In this document: positions 46,101-57,221 of the stretch, piece by piece | Position numbering within the stretch: position 1 is the stretch's first letter | Layout: each line of letters begins with the position of its first letter | Source: Cavia porcellus | Taxonomy: Eukaryota; Chordata; Mammalia; Rodentia; Caviidae | Length of the DNA stretch: 64,000 nucleotides | Assembly: GCF_034190915.1 (NCBI RefSeq) | Contig: NW_026947501.1 | Location: 1,178,001-1,242,000, forward strand | Direction of reading: 5' to 3' | Notes under the pieces: generated by a model | Seen by the model: the letters and a program-made list of their open reading frames with translations, nothing else | Database searches by the model: none | Told to the model about the DNA's origin: nothing | Program-made: the position numbers and the translations under genes

Positions 46101-49100
46101 GGTTTAGAGGTTAGTGTTAGGGTTATGTTTAGTGTTAGTGTTATGGTTAAGGTTAGTTTTAGAGTTATGTTTAGGTTTAGGGTTAATTTTAGGGTTAAGG
46201 ATAGAATTAGGGTTAGGGTTAGGGTCACGGTTAGGCTTTGATTTACAGTTAGGGTTAGGGTTAGGGTTATGGTAAGGGTTAGGGTTAGGTTGAGGTTTAG
46301 TGTTAGGGTTAGTGTTAGAAGTTAGGTTTAATGTTAGGTTTAGGGTTACGGTTAGGGATAGTTTTAGGTTTAGGGTTAGTGTTAGAGGTTAGGGTTAGGG
46401 CTGGGTTAGCGTTAGGTTTAGTGTTAGGGTTAGGATTAGAGGTAAGGGTTAGGTTAAGGTTTAGGGGTAGGGTAATTTTAGGGTTAGGGTTAGGGTTAGC
46501 ATTAGGGGATAGCTGTTAGGGAGAGTGTTAGGGGTAGGCTTCATGTTATGGTTAGGGTTAAGGTTACGATTAGATTTACAGTTAGTGTTCAGTTTAAGGT
46601 AAAAGTTTAGATTTAGGGTTATGTGTAGCGTAAGTGTTTTGGTTATGGTTAGAGTTTAGGTTAAGGGTTAGGGTTAGGGTTATGGTTAGGGTTATGGTTA
46701 GAGGTTAGCATTAGGTTTAGGGTTAGGGTTAGGTTAAGGGTTAGGGTTAGGGTTAGGGTTAGCTTTATTGTTGGGGTCATGGTAGTGTTAGGTTTAGGGT
46801 TAGGTATTACTTTCAGGTTTAGGGTTTGTTTAAGGGGTAAGGTTAGGGTTAGGGATTAATGTTAGGTTTAGGGTTGGTTTTATGTTTAGGGTTAGGGTTA
46901 GGGTTAGTGTAATGGTTAGGGTTAAGTTTTTGGTTAGAGTTTAGGGTTAGGGTTAGTGTTAGGGTTAGGGTTAGGATTAGGATTAGAATTTAGGGTTAGG
47001 GTTATGTTGAGGATTAGGGTATGGTTAGGGTTATGGTTGGGATTAGGTTTAGGTTTATGTTTAGTTCTAGGGTTATGGTTTTGGTTAGGGTTAAGGGTTA
47101 AGTGTTAGGGATAGGATTAGGGTTAGTGTTAGGGTTAGGTTTATAGTTTGTTTTAGGATTAGAGTTAGAGTTAGGGTTTGGGGTTAATTGTTAGGGGTAG
47201 GTTTAGGGTTATTATGAGGGTTAGGGTTACGGTTTGGGTTAGGGTTAGGTTTAGGTTTACGGTTAGATTTAGGGTAACCGATAGTGTTAGTGTTAGGATT
47301 AGGCTTTAGGCTTGGGGTTAGGGTTAGGTTTAGGATTAGGGTTAGTGTTATGTTTAAAGGTAAGTGTTAAGTTTAGTGTTAGAGTTTGGGGTTAGGGTTA
47401 AGATTAGGGTTAGCCTTAGGGTTTATGGTTATTTTTAGGGTTAGGGTTAGGCTTAGTGTTAGGCTTAGTCTTTGGTTTAGTGTTAGAGGTATGGTTTAGG
47501 GTTATGGTTTGTGTTAGGTTTAGGTTTACGTTTAGGGTTATGCTATGGTTACAGTTAGGGTTAGGGTTACGTATTACAGTCAGATTTATGGTTAGTTTAA
47601 GGGGTAGGGTTAAGGTTAGGGTTAGGGATTAATGTTAGTGTTAGGGTTAGGTTTAGGATTAGGGGTTAGTTGTTAGGGAGTGGGTAAAGAGTACGCTTCG
47701 TGTTACGATTAGTGTTAGGGTTAGGGTTAGGCTTAGGATTAGGGTTAGGTTTAGGTTTAGTGTTACTTTTAGGGTTTGGGTTGGGGTTAGGTGTAAGGAA
47801 CAGGGATAGGGTTAGGGTTAGGTTTAGGTTTAGGGTAAGTGTTAGTTTTACAGTTAGGTTTAGGTTTAGGAATAGTGTTAGGTTTACAGTTAGGTTTTAG
47901 GGTTAGGTTTAGGGTTAGGGTTAGTGTTAGGGTTAGGGTTAGGTTTAGGCTTAGAGTTAGGGTTAGTGTTAGGTTTAGAAGTTCATTTAGTGTTAAGGTT
48001 AGGGTTAGTATTAGCGTTAGGGTTAGGGTTAGATGTTTGGGCTAAGGTTAAGGTTAGGATTAGGGCTAATTTTACAGTTATAGTTTATGTTTAGGGTTAG
48101 TGTTAGTGTTAGGATTAATTTTAGAGTTAGGGTTATGGTTGGAGGTTAGTGTTAGGTTTAGGGTTAGAGTTTGTGTTTAGCGTTAGGGTTAGGGTTAGTC
48201 TTAGATGTTATGGTTAAGGTTAGGGTTAGTGTTAGTGTTAAAAGTTAGGTTTAGTGTTAGGGTTAGGGTTAGGGTTAGTTTTAGGGTTAGGGTTAGCGGT
48301 TAGGTGTTCGTGATAGTGTTAGTGCTAGTGTTAGTGTTAGTGTTAGGGTTAGGGTTAGGGATAATATTAGCGTTAGTGTTAGGGTGTAAGTTAGTGTTAT
48401 GGTTAGTTTAGGGTTAGGGTTAGGGTTAGTCTTAGAAGTTATGTTTAAGATTAGGGTTAGGGTTAAAGCTTAGATTTAGGGTTAGGTTTAGGTTTAGTTT
48501 TAGGGTTAGGGTTAGGGTTAGAGTTAGGGATAGTATTATGCTTAGGCTTTGGGTTATGTTTAGGGTTACGGTTATGATTAGGTTATTGTTTGGTTTAGTG
48601 TAAGGTTTAGGGTTACAGTTAGGTTTAGGGTTAGGGTTTGGATTAGGATTAGGGTTAGGGTTATGGTTAGTTTTAGGGGTTAGGAGTTAGGGATAGGTTT
48701 GGGGTTAGGCTTCAGGTTCCGGTTAGTGTTAGGGTTATGATTATGTTAGGGTTAGTGTAAGTGTTAGCATTTGCATTAAATTTATGGTTAGTTTTAGGGT
48801 TAGGGTTAGTGTTAGTTTTAAGACTTAGATGTTAGGAATAATGTTGCAGTTAGGGTTAGGGTTAGGGTCAGAGTTTAGTTTTAGGTTTAGTTTTAGGGTT
48901 AGTGTTAGGGTTAGGGTTACGATTAGAATTTAGGTTTAGGGTTAGATTTAGGGTTAAGGTTACGGTTTCGGTTAGGTTTAGTGATAGGTTTAGGGTTAGG
49001 GTTAACCTTTAGGTGTTAGTGAGAGGGATTTGGTTAGGCTTCGGGTTACAGTTAGGTTTTGGGTTATGATTAGGTTTAGGGTTAGGTTTAGGGTTAGGGT

Positions 49101-51550
49101 TAGTGTTAGTGTTAGGGTTAGGATTAGGGGTTAGGTGTAAGTGATAGTGTTAGCGTTAGAATTAGGGTTAGGTTTAGTGTTAGTGGTAGGTTTAGAGTTA
49201 GGTTTAGAGTTAGGGATAGTGTTAGGTTTAGGGTTAAGGTTAGGTTTAGGGATAGGATTAGGGTTAGGGTTAGCATTTAGTGTTAGTGTTAGAGTTAGGG
49301 TTAAGGTTTCTGTTAGTGTTAGTTTCAGGGTTAGATATTAGGCTTAGGGTTAGGTATATGACTAGGGTTAGGGTTTGGGTTATGTTTATGATTAGATTTT
49401 AGGGTTAAGGTTAGGGTTAGGGTTAGGGTTATCATTAGGGTTAGGGTTAGGGCTAGGTTTAGGGTTAGCATTAGGGCTTAGGTGTTTTATGAAAGGGTTA
49501 GGGTTAGGCTTCTGGTTATGGTTAGGTTTAGGGTTATGATTAGGTTTAGTCTTAGGGTTAGGGTTTGGGTTAGGGTTGGCGTTAGGGTTAGGGTTAGTTT
49601 CATGTTTTGGTTTCGAGTTCGGGTTAGGGGTTAGGTGTTTGGGATAGTAATAGGGTTAGTGTTAGGGTTAGGGTTAGCGTTAGGGTTAGTTTTAGGAATA
49701 GCATTACAGTTTGTTTTATGGTTATGGATAGTGTTAGGGTTAGTCTTAGGGTTAGGGATAATGTTAGGGTTAGGGTTAGGGTTCGGCTTAGAGTTAGGGT
49801 TATTTTAGGCTTAGAAATTATGGTTAAGTTTAGCATTAATGTTAGGGTTAAAGTTTAGGGTTATGTTTAGGATTATGCTTAGGGTTAAAGTTAGGTTTAG
49901 AGGTTAGAGTTTGGGGTTAACTTTAGGCTCAGGGTTAGGCTTAGAGGTTACTGTTATGGTTAAAGCTTAGGTTTATTTTTAGTGTTACGTTAGGGTTAGG
50001 GTTAGGTTTAGAGGTTAGTGTTAGTGTTAGGTTTAGGATTAGTGTTTGTGTTAGGATTAGGGTTACATTTAGAGTTATGTTTAGGTTTAGGGTTAGGTTT
50101 AGTGTTAGGATTAGGGTTTATGTTAGGGCTAGGGACAGGGTTACGGTTAGCCTTTGGGTTATGTTTAGGGTTAGGGTTAGGGTTAGGTTGATGTTTAGGG
50201 TTAGGGTTAGGTTTAGGGTTAGGGTTAGAAGTTAGGATTAGTGTGACCTTTAGGGTTAGGGTTTGGGATGGTTAATGTTAGGGTTAGGGTAAGGGTTAGA
50301 TGTTAAGGTTAGGGGTAGGGGTAAGTTTAGCTTTAGGGATACAGTTCAGGTTAGGGTTAGGGTTAGTGTTAGGGTTGGGGTTAGAGGTTAGGTGTTTTTG
50401 GGTGAGGGTTACCGTTAAGCTTTGTGCTACTGTTCGTTTTAGATTTACGATTAGATTTAGGGTTAGGGTTAGGGTTAGTGTTAGTGTTAGGGTCAGAGTT
50501 AGGTTTACGGTTATGTTCAGGGTTAGGTTTAGGTTTAGGGTTAGGGTTTAGGGGTTAGGTGTTAGGGATAAGGTTAGGTTTAGGGTTAGGTTTTCGGTTA
50601 GGTTTAGGTTTAGGGTTAATAATTAGGGTCATAGGTAGGTTTGCACTTAGGTTTAGGGTTAGGTTTAGGGTTCGGGTTAGGGGTTAGTTGTTAGGCATAG
50701 GGTTATGGTTAATGTTATGGTTAGCGTTAGGGTTATGTTTATGGTTAGGTTTTGCGTTACGGATAGAGCTAGTATTACGGTTAGGGTTTAGGGTAAGTTT
50801 TAGGTTTAGGGTTAGGTTTAGGATTAGGTTTAGCCTTATGGTTAGAAGGTAGCATTAGGTTTAGTGTTATAGTTTGGATTTAGGGTTAGGGTTAAGCTTA
50901 GATGTTATTGTTAGAGTTAGTGTTAGGATTAGTGTTAAAGCTTAGGTTTAGGGTTTGTGTTATGGTTAGTGTTAGCGTTAGGATTAGAGGTTAGTGTTAT
51001 GGTTAGGTTTAGTGTTAGTGTTAATGTTAAGGTTAGGGTTAGGTTTAGAGTTAGGTTTAGGTTTAGGGTTAGGGTTAGTGTTAGGGTTAGGATTAGGGTT
51101 AAGGTTAGGGATAGGGTTACGGTTAGGCTTTTGGTTACGGTTAGGGTTATGTTTAGAGGTATGGGTTAGGGTTAGTGTTAGCATTAGGTTAGGGTTAGGT
51201 TTAGGGTTAAGGTACGGTTAGGGCTAGGGTTAGGGTTACGGTTAGGGTTAGGAATTAAAGTCACGCCTAGAGTTAGTTTAAGGGGTAGGTGTACAGTTAG
51301 GGTTACTGTCAGGTTACGATTAGGGTTAGATATTATGGTTACGGTTATTGTTATGGCTAGAGTTAGTGTTACGGTTAGCATTAGATGTTAGTGTTAGGGT
51401 TAGGGTTAGGGTTAGTGTTAAGCTTAGGTTTAGGGTTAGTGTTAGGGTTAGAAGTTAGGGTTAGGGTTAGGGTTAGGGTTAGGGTTACAGTTAGGGAGAG
51501 TGCTAAGTTTAGGTTTAAGATTTAAGGTTAGTTTTAGGGTTAGGGTTAGG

Positions 51551-52340
51551 CTTTAGGGTTAGGGTTAGGGTTATGTTTACGGTTCATTTTAGTGTTATGG
51601 TTAGAGTTTAGCATTAGGTTTAGTGTTAGAGTTTGGTGTTAGGGTTAGGGTTAGGGTTAGGCTTACAGTTTATGGTTAGGCTTAGTATTAGGGTTTTCGT
51701 TTAAGCTTAGGTTTTGGGTTAGGGTGAGGGTTAGGATTTGGGCTAGTGTTAGGCTTAGTGTTAGGGTAAAGTTTAGAGGTATCGGTTAGGGTTATGGTTA
51801 GGGTTATGGTTAGGCTTAGATTTATGCTAGTGTTAGGGTTAGGGTTAGGCATTACAGTCAGGTTTAGGGTTAGTTTAAGAGGTAGGGTTAGGGTTAGATT
51901 TAGGGTTAGGGATTATCATTAGTTTTAATGTTATGGTTATGGTTAGGTTAGGGATAGGGATTTGGTTAGGTTTAGGATTAGGGTTAGGGTTAGGGTTAGA
52001 ATTAGAAGTTAGGGATAGGGGTAGGGTTAGGTTTATAGTTACAGTTAGGGTTAGGGTTAGTGTTAGGGTTATGATTAGGGTTAGGTTTACGGTTAGTGTT
52101 AGCCTTAGGGTTAGTGATAGGGTTAGGATTAGGGTTAGAAGTATGTGTTAGGGTTAGGGTTAGCATTAGAGTTAGGTTTAGTTTAGGCTTATGGTTAGGT
52201 TTATGGTTCAAAGTTAGGTTTAGTGTTCGTTTTAGGGTTAACAATAGGTTAGGTTTAGGTTTAGGGTTAGAGGTTAAGATTAGGATTAGGGTTAGGATTA
52301 GGGTTAGGGTTAGGTTTAGAGGTATGGGTTGCATTTAGGT
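51551..52340 (+). repeat. Domain IV duplicated segment, copy 2
   Basis: Counterpart of 41221-43190. It contains TTAGAGTTTGGTGTTAGGG near 51626, AAGCTTAGGTTTTGGG near 51703, CATTACAGTCAGG at 51850, GTTAGGGATAGGGGTAGGG near 52009, and TAGAAGTATGTGTTAGGG and TTAGAGGTTAAGATTAGG between 52130 and 52285. It lacks about 1.2 kb present between the corresponding markers in the other copy. Confidence 0.75.
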
Positions 52341-55034
52341 TTAGGGGTAGGGTTAGGATTATGGTTAGTGTTAGTGTTAGGGATATGGTTACGGTTAGGC
52401 TTTGGGTTATGGTTAGTGTTAGGGTTAGTGTTAGAGGTTAATGTTAGGGTTAGAGTTAGGTTTATGGTTAGGTTTAGGGTTAGGTTTAGAGGTATGGTTT
52501 AGGTTTAGGGGAACGGTTAGAGTTAGGGTTAGGGTTATGGTAGGATTAGTGTTAGGGTTAGGGCTAGATATTTCTGTCAGGGTTAGTGTTAGTTTAAGGG
52601 GCAGTGTTCGGGTTAGGGTGATGGTTAGGCTTAGGGTTATGTTTAGAGGTTAGCTTTAGGTTCAGTCTTAGGGTTAGGGTTAGAGTTTAGGCTTAGGGTT
52701 AGGTTTAGGTTGAGGTTTAATGTTAGGGTTAGGATTAGAAATTAGGATTAGGGGGAGGGTTAGGATTATTATTAGGATTAGGGTTTGGGATTAGTGTTAG
52801 TGTTAGGTTTAGTTTTAGGCTTAGTATTAGGATTAGTGTTAGGGATAGGTTTAGGTTTAGGGTTAGGTTTATTGCTAATGTTAGCGTTACGGATATGTTT
52901 AGGGTTAGGTTTAGGGTTATGGATAGGGTTAGAGTTAGGTTTAGGGTTAGGGTTAGTGTTACGGGTTAGTGTTAGGGTTAGGGAGGGGTTAGGATCAGGG
53001 TTAGCTTTAGGATTAGAATGTTAGGGTTAGAGTTAGAGTTAGGGTTAATGTTAGGGTTAGTGTTAGGGTTTGGTTTAGGTTTAGGTTTAGGGTTAGGTGT
53101 TCGTGTTTAGGGTAGGGTTTGGATTAAGGTTAGGGATTAGGTATAGGGTTACTGTTACTGTTAGGGTTAGGGTTATGGTTAGGGTTAAGGATTTTGTTTA
53201 GGGTTTGGGTTAGTTTTAGTGTTAGGTTTATTTTGGGTTAGGTTAAGGATAGGAATAAGGTTAGGGATAGTGTTAGGGTTAGACTTAGGGCTGGGTTAGG
53301 GATTAGGGTTAGGGTTAGTGTTATGGTTATGGTTAGGGTTAGGGCTTAGGTGTTAGGGATAAGGTTATGGCTAGTGTTAGGGTTAGGTTAGGGTTAGTGT
53401 TAGGGTTAGGGGTTTGGGGTTATGCTTAGGGTTAGGGTTAGCATTAGGGTTAGGTTTCGGGTTAGGGTTATGTTTAGTGTTAGGTTTATGGTTAGAGGTT
53501 ACCTTTAGGTTTAGGTGTAGGGTTATGGTTATGGTTAGTTTTAGGCTTAGGTATAGGTCAAGTGTTAGGGTTAGGGTTAGGGTTAGAATTTTGCTTAATT
53601 TTAGGTTATGCGTTAGTTTTAGAAGGTTAGGGTTAGGGTTAGAGATTAGGGTTAGTTTTTGGTTTACAATTAGGGGTTAGTTTTATGGTTAGGGATAGGG
53701 TTAGGTTTAGGTATTAGGGTTAGGATCAGGGTTAGGTTTAGGGTTAGTGTTAGGTTTAGGTTTAGGGATAGGGTTAGAGTTTAGTGTTAATGTTAAGGTT
53801 AGACTAAAGGTTAGGGTTAGTTTTATGGTAATGGTTATGTTTAGGGTGATGGTTAGTGTTAGGGTTAGTGTTAGGTTTAGGGTTAGTGTTACGTTAGGGA
53901 CTAGGTTTAGGGTTAGGGTTAGGGTTAGGGTTAGGGGTAGGTTTAGGGTTTAGGGATAGGTTTAGGGTTAGGATTATCTTAGTGTTAGGGATTAGTGTTA
54001 GTGTTAGGGTTAGGTTTTTGGTTAGTGTTAGGGTTAGGGATTAGTCTTAGCATTAGTGTTATGTTTAGGCTTAGGTTTAGAAATAGGGATAGGGTTAGGT
54101 TTAGGCTTAAGGTAAGGGTTAGGGTTAGGGTTAGGGTGAGGGTTAGGGTTATGGGTTAGAGTTATAGGTTAGGGTTAGTGTTAGGATTAGTGTTATGGTT
54201 AGGTTTCTGTTTAGGGTTAGGTCTATGGTTAGGCTTAGGCTTATAGTTAGGGTTAGGGTTAGGCTTAGTTTTAGGGAAAAGGATAGGGTTAGGTTTAGTC
54301 TTTAGTTTAGGGTTAGGGTCAGGTTTAGGTTTAGAGTTAGGTTTAGGGTTAGGTTTAGGTTTTGGGTTAGTGTTAGATTTACATTTAGAGTTAGGGCCAG
54401 CTTTAGGTTTAGGGTTAGCATTAGGTTTAGGGTTAGTGTTAGTGGTAGGGTTAGGGTTAGGGATTAGAGTTAGAGGTTAGGGTTAGTGTTAGTGTTATGC
54501 TTAGTATTAGGTTTAGGGATACGTTTAGGGTTAGGGTTAGTTTAGGGTTAGATTTAGGGTTTATGTGTTAGGGATATGGTCAGACTTAGGCTTCGGATTA
54601 CAGTTAGGGTTCGGGTTACGATTAGGTTTATTGTTAGGGTTAGAGTTAGGGTTAGGGTTAGGATTATGGTTAAGGTTAGTGTTAGGGTTTGTGTTAGGGT
54701 TAGGGGTTAGATGTTAAGTACATGTCTAGGGTTAGGGTTAGGGTTAAGGTTAGGGTTAGGGTTACATTAAGGGTTACATTTAGTGTTAGTGTTAGGATTA
54801 CGGATAGGTTTAGGGATTAGGGATTGGGTTAGTGTTAGTGTTAGTGTTAGGTTTAGGGGCTTGTGTTACGGTTAGGGTTAGGGTTATTGTAAGGCTTAAG
54901 GTTAGGTTTACGGATTAGGGTTAGTGTTTGTGTTAGGGTTACAGTTAGGGATTTGCGTTACGATTACGTTTAGCGTTAGTGTTAGGCTTAGTATCAGGAT
55001 TAGGGTTAGGGTTAGGGATAGGTTTAATATTAGG

Positions 55035-55070
55035 TTAGGGTTAGGGTTAGGGTTAGGGTTAGGGTTAGGG
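55035..55070 (+). repeat. Perfect TTAGGG run (6 units)
   Basis: Six exact units between AATATTAGG and TTTGTGTTAGG in domain V. It can form a G-quadruplex in principle. Confidence 0.9.
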
Positions 55071-57185
55071 TTTGTGTTAGGGTCTAAATGTTAGGGATAG
55101 GTTTAGCATTAAGGTTGGGGTTAGGGTTCCGGTTAAAGTTATTTCTAGGGTTACGGTTAGTGTTTGGTTTAGGGTTAGGGTTAGGGTTACTGTAGGGTTA
55201 GGGTCATGGTTAGGTTAGAGTTAAGTTTAGGGTTAGGGTTCAGGACAAGGTGTTAAAGATAGGCTTAGGGTTAGGGTTAGGGTTAGGGTTAAGATTAGTT
55301 TTAGGGTTAGGTTTAGTGTTAGGGTTATGGTTGCGTTTTGGGTTAGGGTTAGTGTTATGATTAGGGTTAATATTAGGTTTTGGTTTATGGTTAGGTTTAT
55401 TGTTAGGGTTAGTGTTAGGTTTAGGGTTATCGTTTGGTTTAGGATTAGGGTTATGTTTAGGGTTAGTGTTAGAGGTTAGGTTTAGGGATAGTGTTAGGTT
55501 TAGGTTTAGTGTTAGGGATAGGGTTAGTGTCAGGTTAGGGTTAGTGTTAGGGTTAGGTTTTGGGTTAGTCTTAGGGATTAGTGTTAGTGTTAGTGTTCAT
55601 GTTCATGTTCGAGTTAGGGTTTAGGTTTAGACAAGTTTAGGCTTCGGCTCAGGGTGAGGATTTGGTTGATGGTAAAATTTAGGGTTAGAGTGAGGGATTG
55701 TGTTTTGGGGGTTAGGTTTAGCGTTAGGGTTAGGGTTTGTGTTAAGTTTAGCGTTTTATGGTTAGGGACAGTGTTAGAGTTTCCGGTTAGGGATAGGGTT
55801 AGGCTTAAGTTTAGGGTCAGGATTAGGGTTATTATTATGGTTTAGGTGTTAGGGATAGCGTTAAGGTTTGGCTTTGTGTTACGGTTAGGGTTATGGTTAT
55901 GATTAGGTTCAGAGTTAGGGTTAGGGTTAGCCTTAGTTTCAGGTTTAGTGTTAGGGTTAGTGTTAGGTTAGGGTTAGGGTTAGGGGTTAGGTGTTAGGAA
56001 TAGGGTAAGTGTTATGGTTAGTTTTAGGGTTAGGGTTAGTTTTAGGAATAGGGTTCAGGATAAGATTTAGGGTTAGGGTTAGGGTTAGGTTTAGGTTTAC
56101 GGGTAGTTCTAGAGGTTTGGGTTAGGTTTAGGTTTAGGTTTGCGTTTAGGGTTACGGTTAGGGTTAGGCTTAGTTTTAGGTTTAGGGATAGAGTTATGGT
56201 TTGTCTTAATTTTAGGGTAGGGTTAGGGTTAGGTTTATGTTTAGGGTAAGGGTTAGGCTTAGTTTTAGGGTTGGGGTTAGGAATAAGGTTAGGGTTAGGG
56301 TTAGGGTTAGCATTATACTCAGGTTTAGGGTTAGGGTTAGGGTTAGGGGTTAGAGTTAGAGTTTAGTGTTAGGGTTAGGGTAAGTGTTTGGGTTAGAGTT
56401 TAGGGTTAAGGTTAGCATTAGTGTTATGTTTAGGGTTAGGGTTAGGTTTAGATGTTAGTTTTAGTGTTAGTGTTAGTGTTAGGGTTACTGTTAGGGTTAG
56501 GGGTAGGTTAAGGTTAGGTTTAGGGGTTAGGTGTTAGGGATAGGGAAAGGGTTAGGCTTTGGATTACGGATAGGTTTAGGGTTACTATTAGGTTTAGTGT
56601 AAGTTTTAGGGTTAGGGTTATGGTTAGCGTTTGGGTTAGGGATAGGGGTTAGGTGTTAAGGATATGGTTAGGGTTATTTTTAGAGTTATGTTTAGGGTTA
56701 GGGTTATGTGTAGTTTTACATTAAGGGTTAGTGTTAGCGTTAGGTTTTGAGTTAGGGATTATCAATAGAATTAGGGTTAGGGTTAGGGTTATGGTTAGGG
56801 TTATTGTAAGGGTTAAGGTTAGTCTTGTGGATTAGGGTTAGTTTTTTTGGTTAGGATCAGAGTTAGAGTTAGGGATTAGGGTTAGGGTTAAGGTTAGGGT
56901 TAGTGTTAGACTCAGTTTTAGGATTAGGGTTAGGGATAGTTTTAGGGTTTGGTTCATGTTTATTGTTAGGTTTAGGGTTAGGGATAGGGTTAGCATTAGG
57001 TTTACGGTTAGGGATAGGGTTAGGGTTAGAGTTAGGGTTTACGGTTAGGGTTAGGGTTAGGGGTTAGTGTTAGGGTTTGTTTTAGGGTTAGGGTTAGAGT
57101 TATGATTTGGGTTAGGATTAGGGTAAGAAGGTTAGAGTTAGAGTAACTTTTTGGGTTAGGGTTAGGGTTTGGATTAGGTTCAAGA

Positions 57186-57221
57186 TTAGGGTTAGGGTTA
57201 GGGTTAGGGTTAGGGTTAGGG
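57186..57221 (+). repeat. Perfect TTAGGG run (6 units)
   Basis: Six exact units after TTCAAGA and before TATAGGTTTAGGG. Like the other perfect runs, it stops at six units. Confidence 0.9.

Larger units (their letters stand above)
38441..53000 (+). repeat. Degenerate TTAGGG array, domain IV
   Basis: The TATTACAGTCAGG family of domain I returns, now usually with AGTTTAAGGGGTA and GGGATTAATGTTAGG. Clear or variant forms start at 39742, 40008, 41482, 42559, 43550, 44469, 45804, 46805, 47572 and 51850, and a weak one lies near 52563. The phrase TAGAGGTATGGGTTAGG is common here. Orientation is still TTAGGG on +. Nothing other than array was recognised. Confidence 0.9.
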
